A stretch of DNA of 64,000 nt from Polytrichum commune (Eukaryota > Streptophyta > Polytrichopsida > Polytrichales > Polytrichaceae), in NCBI GenBank assembly GCA_950295325.1, contig OX485803.1, forward strand, positions 46,329,554-46,393,553, written 5' to 3'. Position 1 is the stretch's first letter; each line of letters starts with the position of its first letter. The position numbers were made by a program, and so were the translations under genes. Shown in pieces: positions 24,607 to 36,453 of this stretch. The notes beneath the pieces are model-generated. The model worked only from the letters and a program-made list of their open reading frames with translations, was not told the DNA's origin and ran no database searches.

Positions 24607-25018
24607 CTACACTAAACATACCAATTAGTGAGGGTGGTTTTAATTCAAGTGACACGTAGAATCTAGCCAAATCTCAAAGTTAATGAGCACTAATCAAAGT
24701 TGCTACTGAGTGACACTGTATTCATGGTGATGGTAAATTTTATGCTCATTTACCATAGATTTCATGGAAATTAATGCGTGCCACATGCTTGTCAGTGACT
24801 AATGCCAAGTGCCGATACTTTTAAGTGATTAGTGCCTAGTGCCGGTACTCTAGTGAATAGTGCCAAGTGCCGGCACTTCAAGTGGATGCTGCCAAGTGTC
24901 GAGATGAACGATGCTTCCTAGATCTTTTGGTGGCACTATTTCGTAACGTAAAGGAATTTAATTAGTATCACCTTCATTCATTTCCCACCCTCACTAATTG
25001 GTATATTTAGTGCAGTAG
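24607..25018. mobile_element. MITE family B, copy 1, about 410 bp
   Basis: TIRs: CTACACTAAACATACCAATT then AGTGAGGGTGG at the left (24607-24637), and in reverse complement CTACTGCACTAAATATACCA with ATTAGTGAGGGTGGG at the right (24985-25018). The interior has three or four short subrepeats of AGTGCCAAGTGCCGGTACTT at about 24800-24900. A second copy lies in inverse orientation at 36.1-36.45 kb. Confidence 0.85.
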
Positions 25019-28000
25019 TCCAGTGGCGGAAAAGGCAAACTTGGTCACAATGAAAATAGTGGAATCCATATCTCCACCAGATGGGTTCACATGTCTAACC
25101 TGGGCGAGTTTCCATGTAGGTTGCTCGCCCACTAGATTCTAGTGTGAATGAGGTACAGACCTATATTTTGTAATTTGCTAAGTGGAACAATACCCATCTT
25201 GTATTTATTCTTTATAAACCAAAATTTTGCACCCATGTGCTACCGTAGCACCATACTAGGTGGTTCGTGCAAAAATAATTCCCAAATAAAAAACCAATTT
25301 TTTTTGGAAATTATGAACCCAATCAAATGAATAAGTAAAAATTTATATTAGGGAAAAAAATAATTAATGGAAATTTTGGATTCTTGTAAGCTCCAACCAC
25401 GTACAGAGGTTGCATGCTAAAGCGTTACTAGCTCGGCGCCCTGCTCACTCAAAGTGGCAAACTCTCTTTCTATATCCATCTCCCTCTCCTCCTTGCTAAT
25501 AGGGATAAAAAAAAATCAACCCGTCATTGTTTTGGTGCCATTTCTAACACTCTTCTCACACATCTCAAAGTGCAAATACATACAAAAGACCTAACACATA
25601 CACTGTATAAAGACAAACAAGACCCACACTCAATAAGGTTAAGGTGGATACTTAGGTTTAAGGCCAAGGTTTAAGCCGCCATGATTAAGTGAAAAAAACA
25701 ATAACCTACTTCCGGTACTACTAGACCTTACCCAAAAAAAAATTGATTTAAATAATTTTAAATCATAGGACTAACGAAATTATATTTTTAGTTGATGAAC
25801 CTCATTTTTCAAAAAATAAATAAATATTCGTTTTGAGGTGCACGACCCAGCTATGGTGCTTACAGTACGTTATGTTGAGTTCATGCCCCCAAGTTCAAGG
25901 CACCCACACTTTACTATTAAAGGCTGCATAGAAAAGTGGGGGACTGTCAATATGTTTTTGGAGAACATTACTATAAATACACTTCCATAAAATGCTTCTT
26001 ATGTGACATTTTAATGTGCACTTTGAGGTGCAAGGAAAAAAACTTCATGCAATATTCTTTGATGAAAACCAACCAATTTCTTAATTACAACCACCCTCAA
26101 TGGTAGGTGGTCACAAGCTTGGTCCACCCAATGGCAATGATCTAACTTGACTCTCATTGAGGGTCCTTCCGGAGAAAGTTATGTGCACATCATTAAAGAG
26201 CTGTGTAAATACTTGTTGGAGGTAGAGCATTAATCCTTAAAGGACATATGCTTTCCCGATACCACACCCAAAATATCTTTTAAAATTCATTTTAAGCATG
26301 ATTAACCAATTAATTTACATAGGCTCTATTCTAAAGAAGTATAGATCTTGCTAAGGTGCTCGATTTGGCATTCTAAAAACCCCATTTGGTGCAATGGAGT
26401 AGAAGTTTTGAACAAGATTCTCCCAAAATAATACCAAGCCCGTGGGGCAGCATTGTCCTTTAAGGGTTGAGTTGCTCATAGTCATGGAGCAGTAAAGGTT
26501 AGAGTTATACGAATGAATCAGGTTCTAATAAACTCATAAGGTTTGTGGGAAAGTGAGAGTTGATGTGTCCCACATGCATTTGTATGAGCTAGGGAGGAAA
26601 AGTCCAATAAAGAGCAAGGCAAGGGTGAGGTTGACCATCTCACTCCAAGCATTGTTCATATGCCTTTGTATATGTGTATTTGCTTGTGCAATCTGATCTC
26701 TAAATCTATTGTGCTTCAATAATAATTTCTTGAAGCATATGCATTATTTTGATGGGATGTGAATGTTTTAGGTGAACTTGGATCATAAGCGATTTGTGTG
26801 ATTCAGAAGCTCATGTACGAATCAAAAATATTGTGGCCTAATTTCCATGTTAAACCCACTAGCTTGGACCCGTGCCATCTCGACCTGTTGCACCCATGGA
26901 TGTGAATTAATACATTGGATGAATTCAACCCCATACACCCATGCCACCATATGCCCATATGCTTGCCATGCCCATGCGTCCTTGCCATATGCATGTATGC
27001 CCAAGCCCATGCTCATAAGCCCCCATGACCCACCTCTCATGGAGCGATTTAAGAAAAAAAAAATGAACATTGGTTTCTTTGGAATTAAATTGTACTATTG
27101 TGTCTTGTTGCCCATGCCATGTCACCACCTTGACTGCATGCATGCTACCTTCTTAGCTTTCCCCGCCATACCCACGATTTGACCTTCAAGTCCCCCCCAC
27201 CTTTTCACATTGTTTCCTCTTTCTTTTGTCATACCTTTGTTTTGGGTTGGAGTCTTTGGCATGTGGCTCATTTTCTTTGAAAATGCTTTTGTTCTTTAGG
27301 CAAGAACGGTGAAGAAAGGTGGGGTGACAATTTCACCACCAGCACCACGAGCACTACCATCACCACCATGTATTCCATTGTAAATAAATATTAAATTTGC
27401 ACCCACAATACAACCGTATTAGTGTACCATTCAAGGATTCTAGGGGTGTGTAAATAGGTGTTTCAAGGGTATCTATACTCAACCTGAGTATTAGGAGGGG
27501 TGCAGTACCCAACCACGCGGGTATCACATCCTTCAATGCTAATATTGATACCCACTTGATATTTGTACATATAGTATTGTACAATTCAATGGCATCACCC
27601 ATATGACCTCAAACACTTTATAGGTAAATATGATACCATCATCCATGACCCATTGCCAACCAGAAGCCAAATTCCAAGTTTCTTTCAAAACACATAATGT
27701 AGACAATACTAATTCCATTCCCTATACCCACCTTCTACAAGTGTACCCTTATAAAGCCTAATGTTGTCCTATGCTAACTACTTTGCTCAAGGCTGGGCAT
27801 TGAGTATGGTGAGTGCTAGGGAGGGTTCAATGTGTCATGCTCTAGGTAGAGTCGGTGAAAAGTAATAAAGGTAAGGACTCCAAGAGACATGGGTCAAATG
27901 CATTGTAGTTAGTAAATGTTATGAACCCTTGCAAATGGATTAAGGCTCATGACAACCTTGATTTATGAGGTTTGTAGGACAAATGAAACAAGGCTACAAG

Positions 28001-28369
28001 AGGTTGGCTATGGGGTAGAATGGGATGGGAAAATGCTAGAAAGGGAAGAACATATATTATAGAAGACTTGCTTTTGCAGCTACATAGTGACCTAATCAAG
28101 CACCCTTTGTAAAATGGCATTGAGAAGCAAGTACATGTTATGACAAAACATTGCCCACTATATTCATGTTGTGGTGGAAGAGTTATTAGATTTTTTTTTA
28201 TGGCAATGCCCTTCCATTTGCTATGTTATTTTCTCCCTCACTTATACAATTAGGATGTTATATATTAGTTAAATAAGCCAAAGCATTGGTCTTAAGCACC
28301 CTCTACCTTACTACCCTAGAAAAAATAATAATGAAAGCCACACAACATTGGTGTGAATGCTTCTTTAGT
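25019..28369. other. Non-genic stretch downstream of the GST gene
   Basis: No ORF above 111 codons and no domain. 26930-27030 is low-complexity (CATGCC and ATGCCC words), which generates ORFs on both strands. I see no transposon ends here. Confidence 0.55.
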
Positions 28370-30587
28370 CTACTTCTTGTTCTTGAGGACGAGGACCTTC
28401 TGAAATGAGGGGCGAGACGAAATGTCCGTCCACCAAGTGTTCACATTCTTATGGGAAGTGATGAGCTCTTGTATATCTTTGCCACAATAGTTAACGAGGT
28501 ACTCCATGTATGGGATGTGGAAGAGGTCTGCCATGCTAAAGAAAGCACCTGCCAAATATGCGTCCCTCCCAGCTAGTTGGCTCTCGTACACGTTGAGCAC
28601 AATTGCTAGTTTGGTAGCTTGCTTGGCCACAAGTGCCTTGTCTGTTGGCAATCCATACAAAGGGTTGATGGCAACTTGGCTGACAATGAGGGACGCAGGC
28701 ACGTTGAAGTGTTGCGACTCAACCTCACACCACTGGTTGACTAGTGCCCTCTCTCGGAATGTTGCCCCAAACAATGGCGTGCCTTGGTCCTCGTACTTGT
28801 TGCTAATGTATCTAGCTATGGCGCGCGACTCTACACACCGTAGGAAAAACATACATGCCTCATTGTTAAGGGGGTGATTGATCATGTCTTTGTCATGCAC
28901 ACAATTTGAGCTCAAATTGAATCTAGCAAGTTTGGTGGGTAGAGGTAAAAGAATACAAACCATTACATTTGCTCAACAAGATGGTGGATCATTGTCTCAT
29001 GGTTTTCAAGTTCAAGGTCGACCTTGAAATTGTTTCCAACATAATATTCTTTAGCTACACAAGCCTTTCCATGCTTTTCGATTTTGACATAGACCTCACC
29101 TCTCATTTTTCTACCTTCCCATCCCAACTCTCCAATGTGTCCTCCACAAAAGGAAGTAGGTTGCCCCATTCGAAGCTTGATTTAAATTCTTGGATACCAA
29201 CCTGGTTATACTTGGATCTCCACAAGGAGTATTCCTTACAAAGGTGAGTGCTCCAGTGGTTGAAGAATGGTAGAAGTTCAAGTTCAAGCTTGAACTTGAA
29301 AAAACCATGAAAGAAAAAGCACGAACCAACCTCCATCATTGGCAGGGTTTGAATTCGCTTAGCTTTATCTACCAACTCTACAATGTTATGGCAAGCAATA
29401 AGCTGTTGTCTACTTTCTTTTCTTAAAGTCTCTTGACCACCTGCACAATTTTTTGGCAAGTGGTGTTTCAACCTCAAGCACCACTTGTCCAAAATTGTGC
29501 AGGTGATCAAGACACTTTAGAAAAAGAAAAGAAAAGAAAAGTAAACATCAATGTTTTGGTCAAGAGTCTTTACCATAGACAGCGACATCCCCATCTTGGA
29601 GCACGGGTATTTGTGCAAATGGCTGCACAAAATAGATACAAATTGGTCATTAACTATCAAAACATCCAATCTCCTCTGCAAACCCACATTTGTACTTTGG
29701 TCCTCCAGTAACTGGTGCAATCTTTTAAAAAAGAAAAGAAAAGAAAAGAAAAGCTGCTTCACATAAATCTCACTATGGGATTGCATGGTCCCATCACTAG
29801 TCTGGAGAGGTCTTATAGTGCCACACACTTTAGAGGCACGGGAATATACATTAGTTGACATTATTCAACCGCGGCTGAGGTTCGCTTTCCAAATAAAACT
29901 AACATACCTTGGATTCCAAATGCAACTACAATCTTGGACATGTGGCATTGATGCAAAGGTTAGAGGCGCTGCATTTTGACACTGAATCTAACGTTGGGCA
30001 AATCCTTGAGACATTGTGTTACCATAACCTTCGTGTGATTCTGAGGCCAACAACACATGTAATGCGAGCTAAGGAATGTCATGAACACGTGGAGACTTCC
30101 ATGACATTCTTCAGCTCACCCAAAGTATTCAGTGGACCTACAGAATAACCAAGTCCTATCCACAAATCAAACATCCGAGATGCTTACGTGAGGTTGGTTT
30201 TCAAGCTGAATCAAAATGGATAAGGGGCTGATAAGCCCATGATTAAGTTAGTAACCAAACAGGGAGAAAGTTGCTGAAGAATATTTGTCAACTCAAAATA
30301 ACAACTACATTGTGCATCACTAGTGTGCATCACCGATCGGCTGCAATAGAAACACAACAACATCGTCGCACACTAGATGCACAAACATGTACATTTCTGC
30401 TTATACAAACTTGGTGATCTCGTACTTGCAATTTCAGGAACTCGGGGCTTTTCTGTGCGCTGTGGAACAGGTCCACAGACTCTAGGCAATAATCCTCCAC
30501 ACCCTTCTCAAACAAAGTGATGAGCACCCGGTGGGTGCTGGTGGTGTAGGTAGTCCCATGAATCGTCAGCGTCATAATTTGAAGCAA
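28370..30587 (-). CDS. Phi-class glutathione S-transferase (GSTF), three exons
   Basis: Phi GSTs are cytosolic dimers that conjugate glutathione to electrophiles or carry flavonoids and hormones. I assembled three exons, with GT-AG borders and matching phases: 30587-30426, 29622-29574 and 28830-28370, giving 223 residues. The 49-base middle exon encodes PFAQIPVLQDGDVAVY, the glutathione-binding cis-Pro and loop; an exon of this size is a hallmark of plant phi GST genes. Exon 3 opens with ESRAIARYI, the Glu-Ser pair that binds the glutathione gamma-glutamyl group. The C-terminal helical domain has YLAG, then SMADLFHIPYMEYL. The start may be Met-1 (30587) or Met-5 (30575); Met-5 (MTLTIHG) fits the family better. 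By eye, the usual active-site Ser of the phi class aligns with Thr (GTTYTTST), which is unusual. Confidence 0.93.
29425..29518. repeat. Snap-back hairpin in GST intron 2
   Basis: Arms of about 40 bases (29425-29465 and 29479-29518) flank a 13-base loop. They share AAAGT, CTTGA, CACCTGCACAATTTT and CAAGTGGTG, with five or so mismatches. AAAAG-rich runs border it on the right. It may be a tiny foldback element or a small-RNA precursor; no mature sequence can be named. Confidence 0.8.
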
Positions 30588-30589
30588 AA

Positions 30590-31000
30590 AGGTTAGCTAA
30601 GGTTCTCAAAAGGAGCAGATGGATGAAACTATAAGCTTTGTGCACGCAGAGAAACCCCACAGATATCAGTACTGTTTGGAGAGAGTGCTAAGCCTCTTAA
30701 TATTTTTAAACAATGTGAAAGTGGGTGTGCACAAAAACCCAATAGATTCAGTATTGCTTGAAGAGTTTGCTAAGGCTCTCAAAGTGTGCAGACACAATGA
30801 AACTAGGTATGCGCAGAAACCCAGCAGCTTTCAGTACTGTTGGGTTAGAACTATATATGCTAAGGCTCTCAGAATGTGCAGACAGACTGAAATTAGGTGT
30901 GTATAGAAAGCCAACAGATTGCAGTACTGTTCAGACTAGAGTATGCTAAGGCTCTTCAAATGCGCAGACGAGTGAGATGATAAGCTAAGTTAGCTGCTAT
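30590..31000. repeat. Imperfect tandem repeat directly upstream of the GST gene
   Basis: GCTAAGG or GCTAAGC recurs at about 30596, 30687, 30769, 30859 and 30944, spacing 82-91 bases. Each unit has CTCTCAAA, TGTGCAGAC, GAAACCCA and TTCAGTACTGTT. The array begins within a few bases of the GST start codon, so it occupies the leader or proximal promoter. ORFs of 95 and 63 codons here are by-products. Confidence 0.8.
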
Positions 31001-31284
31001 GCACTGAAACCGTAACACATCTCAAAACTCATCGATCAATCGATACCAATAGGCCGTTTGTAAAAATCAGGTATGGCAGAACTCAATTGCTGAGGATGAT
31101 GGTTCAAGCGTCATGGGGAATCCTTGTGGGTCTTGGGAATGGAAAAAGTATTGCACATGTGTTGCACGTTGGGGGCTTTAGTGGCAGTAGTACTTGTGGC
31201 CTGTCTGCGGTTGACTGTTGCCAGGCTTGCATTGACTGCATGATAGCTTGCTTACCCCCAAATGTTCTTTTGCAACTTTGCAAC
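31001..31284. other. Non-genic stretch
   Basis: Nothing recognisable; a 77-codon plus ORF has no domain. Confidence 0.5.
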
Positions 31285-31391
31285 TTACTATGGTCCGAGA
31301 AGGTTTTCCTGAAGTCTTGAACTTTAACTGCTCATTTCTCAAACTCAACCGGCTCATCTGTAACAAGCAGTCGGTTCTCCCTGTTCATTGC
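31285..31391. repeat. Dispersed repeat Q, copy 2 (right half only)
   Basis: Matches the right half of 14472-14700: CTTGAACTT, CTCAAACTCAACCGG, CTCATCTGTAAC and TCGGTTCTCCC then TTCATTGC. The left half is absent or too diverged to see. Confidence 0.7.
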
Positions 31392-31708
31392 AAATTACAT
31401 TACATGTGAGTAGGTTATAGTTTGAAGGGAGTAACGGTAGCCATGCCCCTAGCCTGTTATGTTAGAACTCAGGCATTGAAGACCATAACATTACATAGCA
31501 AGTTGAGCTTATTCTGTGGGTCCGGGAATTAAACCCTAAGATCTGGGGAAAGAATGTTCCAATCCCTAACATGCCAGAGCTTTCAGTTTGAACTTTGGAC
31601 TTGAGTTCAGCAGATAAGACACACCAACGACGCTTACACCTTAAACATTGTAGAGCATGGGAGTTGAACCTGGTATTAGAAAAAAGAACAAGACCCCACC
31701 TACTATAT

Positions 31709-31939
31709 TAGTACACTAAATATTTTATTTAGTGTCACTTACTATCTGGAGTTACACAATGCAAGATCTTTTTAGCATTAGTAGAAAATTTAACTAAGTA
31801 AAGATTCTAATGTTCTGTAATGTCCAAACAACCAATTTGGCCTTTGTTGGCAAAAAAATGAGATCTATAGTTAACAATTATTATAGCAATGAGTAATTCC
31901 AAATAGTCAGTGATACTAAATACAATATTTAGTGGAGTG
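31709..31939. mobile_element. MITE of the ACTACAC family, about 230 bp (copy 4)
   Basis: Left: CACTAAATATTTTATTTAGT, GTCAC, ACTATCTGGAGTTACAC. Right, in reverse complement: CACTAAATATTGTATTTAGT, ATCAC, ACTATTTGGAATTACTC. Arms of about 50 bases; interior non-coding. Confidence 0.8.
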
Positions 31940-32924
31940 TTATGATTGAACAAGCAAGATGAAGGAAAGTAGATGGATCTTGCATATGGCTAGTTATTAT
32001 GACTAGTCCACCTAGTGGTTTATTTAATGGGAAGAAAGAAAGAAAGAAAGAAAGAAATGTGTGCTTTCATTGGCTCTTGGCCCATCCATTGGCTAGCTTT
32101 TGAGGCACTTTGAGTGGGCTTGAAGGAGCCCTAGTTGGCAATGTGGGATGTCTTAGTATATGGCAACTGTGACAAGTGGTCCTACAAGGTTTTAGTATGC
32201 GGCTATATATAATTTTTTTGTAGTTGTTGTGAGTGTATGTGGCTATGTTTTGTCAATATGAGGCTAACATGTGGCCCCCACTTCCTAAATTGTTGATGTA
32301 ATGTGGCTAACACAATGCAAAAAACCTAACATGCAAGAATTATTGTTTGAAAAAATTCTTCCACATAGGAATTGAACCATGGTCATTTGACCCTACCCTT
32401 GATACATGAAACAACTTGCAAAATGACACATTAGCACAACCCATCCACCCAAACCAAATTAGTAAATTAAGCACTGACCATGCGCTAAAGGTCATGGCCC
32501 ACCAACATCTTCCTCCGACTACTCCATCCAAATATAGCATGTAAAACCATACAAGAACAGTCACGAAGGATTGCACCCTCAAGCATACCACACATGGTTC
32601 AAATTTTGACACCAAAGTCTTGAGGTATAATTCAATGCCATCTCTCATCATGTTCCAAAAATTGATTGTAGGTTTAGTACATTGGGTGCCTCTCATAGAA
32701 CTAGAATTGCACTAATCCTTCATTTTTTAAGCCACTACTATGTTTCTACTAGCTTGCCTTGACTTGTGCATACATCCACTACCATTGTATTTAAAAACTA
32801 CTTGCAATAACATACATTAGAATTCATGTACTCTTCCCCTCCATAATGAACTCTTTAAGCTTTCCAATCTAATATGTCTAGTTGGTATGGAAACGTGCTC
32901 AAGGTATAGAAGTCTTATGCAAAT
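31940..32924. other. Non-genic stretch
   Basis: (GAAA)n at about 32033-32056. The 118-codon minus ORF at 32340-32696 has no recognisable domain. It could belong to the neighbouring hAT remnant, but no hAT motif is visible in it. Confidence 0.5.
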
Positions 32925-34210
32925 ATGGGGACCACCAATTCTAGGTGGGTTGTGACCCAGTTCCTCAACTTGCTCTCCAAGAATGACAAGAAGCTGAATG
33001 TTCTTTCATCTTCCACACTACCCAACACTATAAGGCGAGCAATATCAACGACTTTCATTAACTTGAAGAGCTCTATTGAAATGAGGGCATTGCTAGAGAG
33101 CTTGCCCCAAAGCTAGGGCATCGGGTTTTTGGTCATAGGTAAAGACATGGCGGGTTGCAAATTGAGCATTTGACATCATGATGATTTTGAAGAAGGAGCT
33201 TTGAAGCTCAAAGTTTTGGATGCCAAGGGATGGAGGCACCCACTCCTTGGTCTCAGCATCCACATGTACCCACAACTTCTTCACCGGCCCATAGAATATT
33301 TTTAGTATTGCAATATGCCTAAGAAAAGGTAGCCTCAAATGCATCAGTCCACCAATATTAAGGGTAGCTTATGCCCAAGGTAGACATTACCTCTAGATGG
33401 GCCAATCACTTCTCTAACTCCTCTAAAAGATGTTTCATTGTACTAGTTAGTTACTACTGCACGTTGCGAAGGATGACCTCATGATCAATCAATTCCCACT
33501 ACCTTGGGAAGGCCATTGATCTCATCACAACCAAATGAAACAACCCTACAACCTTGAAGACTAGATGGTCCTCCTTATGATTGTAGCAGAACAACTAGTA
33601 TTACTCCATTACCATGAATGTGTCATCTGCCAATGATCTAAAGTTGTTGAAATCCTCTATGTGAAGAAAAAAATCCGGATCTACATATAATTGATATAGA
33701 TCACCTTGGCAAACTTTATTGCAATAAGGAAATCCACAATGTAACATGTTCGACCCTATACAAACTCGATGAAGAGAATTCACAAAGTGTAGTATGGGCA
33801 TGAAATAAGGTAGTGTGAGGATGTTATGCAAGTCTAAGAGCATGACAAGGTTTCTTCTTTGTTGTTGTCTCCTTGGGTGAATCCACTACCATCTTTGTTA
33901 CCAAGGGTTTGTACTCTTCAAGCACCTTCTTTGTAGGTCCAAACATAGATATTCAACGAGTTGACATTCCTAAGTATTACTTTTGGATTCCAAACAAGCT
34001 ACAAGCTTTTGGAACTCAAGGGTGGGTTTGGAAGTGGAGCTGAGGTGAAATTACAACATTGCCATGAGATCCTCCATAAGTCTCGCCACCTCGAACTTGG
34101 AGAGGGTTTAGCCAACAAGATTGGGGCAATGTGTTTTGCAATGGACATCCACCATAAAGAATGCATGTTTGTTGATAAATTGCACAATAACACTCAATTT
34201 TGCATCTTCA
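32925..34210 (-). pseudogene. Decayed hAT-superfamily transposase
   Basis: On the minus strand, pieces in shifting frames follow the order of a plant hAT transposase. 34200-33970 has a CxxH-like HC..HCPNLV, then a segment with TLEFQKLVACLES. 33930-33600 has KKVLEEYKPLVTK, then LPYFMPILHFVNSLH and YQLYVDP. 33344-33093 is an 83-codon open stretch. 33110-32930 carries a C-terminal dimerisation-like region (IVLGSVEDERTFSFLSFL, then LRNW). Several stop codons and at least three frame changes separate the pieces, so the copy is dead. It differs in type from the BED/DUF659 hAT at 61.6 kb. Element ends were not found. Confidence 0.75.
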
Positions 34211-35651
34211 ATTGTAGAAACTCCATATTATGCCCCAAACGTGATTAACATTTCCCTAATTTGTTCTCGGATAGGCCTTCATAAGCACAATCAACATTCA
34301 TAGTATGAGCAGTAATGTAATCTAGTGTGCCACCCTCAACAACTTTGACTAAGGCAAGGAATAGAGAAATGCATTTTCAATCTCTTACTATTTACCATGG
34401 ACATTGATCTATATTGACAATCTAGCGATGTCACCTCATCACAAGACAAACTAAAAAATTTGGCATTTTGCATCACCTCCTTTTCTATTTTCAACACCAC
34501 ATGCTCTATAGCCTAAGCCATCTCCCACCTAATATTGTCACCTTAATAATGGTGTGGATTGTTCCTTAACTTCAAGGTTCTAAATAACACACACATTTTC
34601 TCATAGTCTATGATAGGTCCTTTAAATAAGCAAGTGAAGAAGGGTGGTAAATTCTGTCCACTTCTTCTTCCTAGTTCAAATCATGGACTTAGCCATTTGA
34701 GCTCAAATACTAATTTTTGGGAATGGCAACAAAGAGTCTCTCATTTTAGTTCTAGGGAGAGTTGTATATCATATTATTTTTCACAATTGCTACTCCGTCA
34801 CCAAGTTTCAAGGTAGTTTTCTTCCATTAATGGTTTCTACAAATATGCACTAGCATTATGGACTTTCCACAAATTTTGGAAAACACTTTGCATATCACTT
34901 TGATACTTCTTCATCCTTGTAAATGGGGGTTTTCCAAGGAAAAATCATGCAATTGAAGGAGCTAGAATTGATTGATGATGTTTACCATAATATTTTTTTG
35001 GGCACCACTCTCACCAATAGGCGTTGGTGGTTGTACACTACTCTCAAGACAAGATGAAATAACAATATAAGAGGGAGGGACTTTGGTTTGTACTAGCAAC
35101 ATTTGGATCTAGTCACGGATCTAGTCTAGAGAAAAATCTATAAAATTTAAAACCCTTGGGAGGAGCTAGAGGTGGAGCTGTGGCAATGGCTATGGCTATG
35201 GCCATGAGAAAATAATACACCAAAAAAAACACTTTTGATGTGCATACAATAATAACCTAGGGTTGTGTAAAAAAAATAATATAAGAAGAGACAAGCAAGG
35301 GTTTGGAGCTCACAAGTAATTGAACAACTAGGTCCACAACTAACTTGGATCACACAAGCAAGGATGTCCACAACCCAAACATCACGACAACAAAGGTTTG
35401 GTCGACCAACAAAGGTTTGGTCGACAAACAAATCACACTAGCAAAGGTTAAGGGCATTGAGGTGTTGAAAAAGAGCTTAGAAATACACAACAATTGAGAA
35501 AAATGCAAAAACGCCCCAAAATATCACGGACAATATCTGCCAAGTGCAAAAATGCATCCAAGTGTAGCTACTAACTATACACATCTGGTATTCCACCTCA
35601 AATACAAGTTTGAGGCTCCAAAAACATGGCCAACAACATTTACAAGGCTAA
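34211..35651. other. Probable upstream remnant of the hAT pseudogene; no gene
   Basis: No confident motif. Text similar in composition to the hAT remnant continues to about 34600. 35395-35425 has a short direct repeat of CAACAAAGGTTTGGTCGAC. A 94-codon minus ORF (35147-35431) lacks domains. Confidence 0.45.
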
Positions 35652-36078
35652 GGGCATCCCCAAGAGAGATAGAAAGCAACCCGCCAAAAATAATATATTA
35701 TATGATGTTTAGGGTGTTTGGGGAGCCCTCCATCTTGGGCGGGGCAGCTCATCTTGAGTCAGAGCCCACCAAAGCCTAGGCATACCCCCGGTATAATTAG
35801 GAAGCAATCAATAAGACAATGACACCTATTATCTGACATGGGATAAAGTAGGATATCGGAGTATCTGATATTAAAGTAATCTCTTGGCGGGCCGGAGGAG
35901 GGTCGCCATATGAACCATTTATGGCGTTGGAAGGCCTTTACTATACCCGGGCCGGTTCTAAATTATGCCGGACCGGACATTGGTGGGGCTCAATTTATGC
36001 CGGTACCGCCACCTAAGAACCCGGGATGCCCCATTTTTGGCGTTGGCATGCCCCATGGCGAGGCTGCTGGGGACGCCC
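35652..36078. mobile_element. MITE with TAA target duplication (PIF/Harbinger-like), 427 bp
   Basis: The left tip GGGCATCCCCA and the inverse of the right tip GGGCGTCCCCA match; both are flanked by TAA (35649-35651 and 36079-36081). A 3-bp TAA duplication with G-rich tips fits the PIF/Harbinger (Tourist-type) group. The interior contains CCGGGCC-rich words and no ORF. Confidence 0.8.
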
Positions 36079-36091
36079 TAACAGTACGTGT

Positions 36092-36453
36092 GGGAATTAG
36101 CGAGGGTGATACTAAATTTCTTCAGGCCATAAAATTAGTACCACCAAAAGATCTAAGAAGCGTTGTTCACCTTGCCATTATTCACTCACAATTTTATTCA
36201 TATCAACATTATTCATTGAAAGCACTAGCACTTGGCACTATTCACTGAAAGTATCGGCACTTGACACTATTCATTGACAAGCATGTGTTCTCCATTTATC
36301 ACTCTTTAGATCATGCATTGATTTTCTTGAAATTTATGATAAATGAGTATGTACTCATGATTTAGTGTCACTCATAAAACATTCAGCCATAAGTAACTTT
36401 GTGATTTGGCTAAATAGTGCGTGCTTTGGGAATTAGTACCACCCTCGCAAATT
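36092..36453. mobile_element. MITE family B, copy 2, inverted, about 360 bp
   Basis: The arms share GCGAGGGTG then TACTAA or TACTAAA (36096-36120 and the inverse at 36431-36453). Its interior at 36190-36290, read in reverse, matches the subrepeat zone of copy 1 (CACATGCTTGTCA, then CAAGTGCCGATACTTT). It abuts the TAA-flanked MITE on the left. Confidence 0.75.

Noticed and set aside
26803..27182. Met/His/Trp-rich ORFs on both strands
   Set aside because: Generated by CATGCC and ATGCCC low-complexity sequence.
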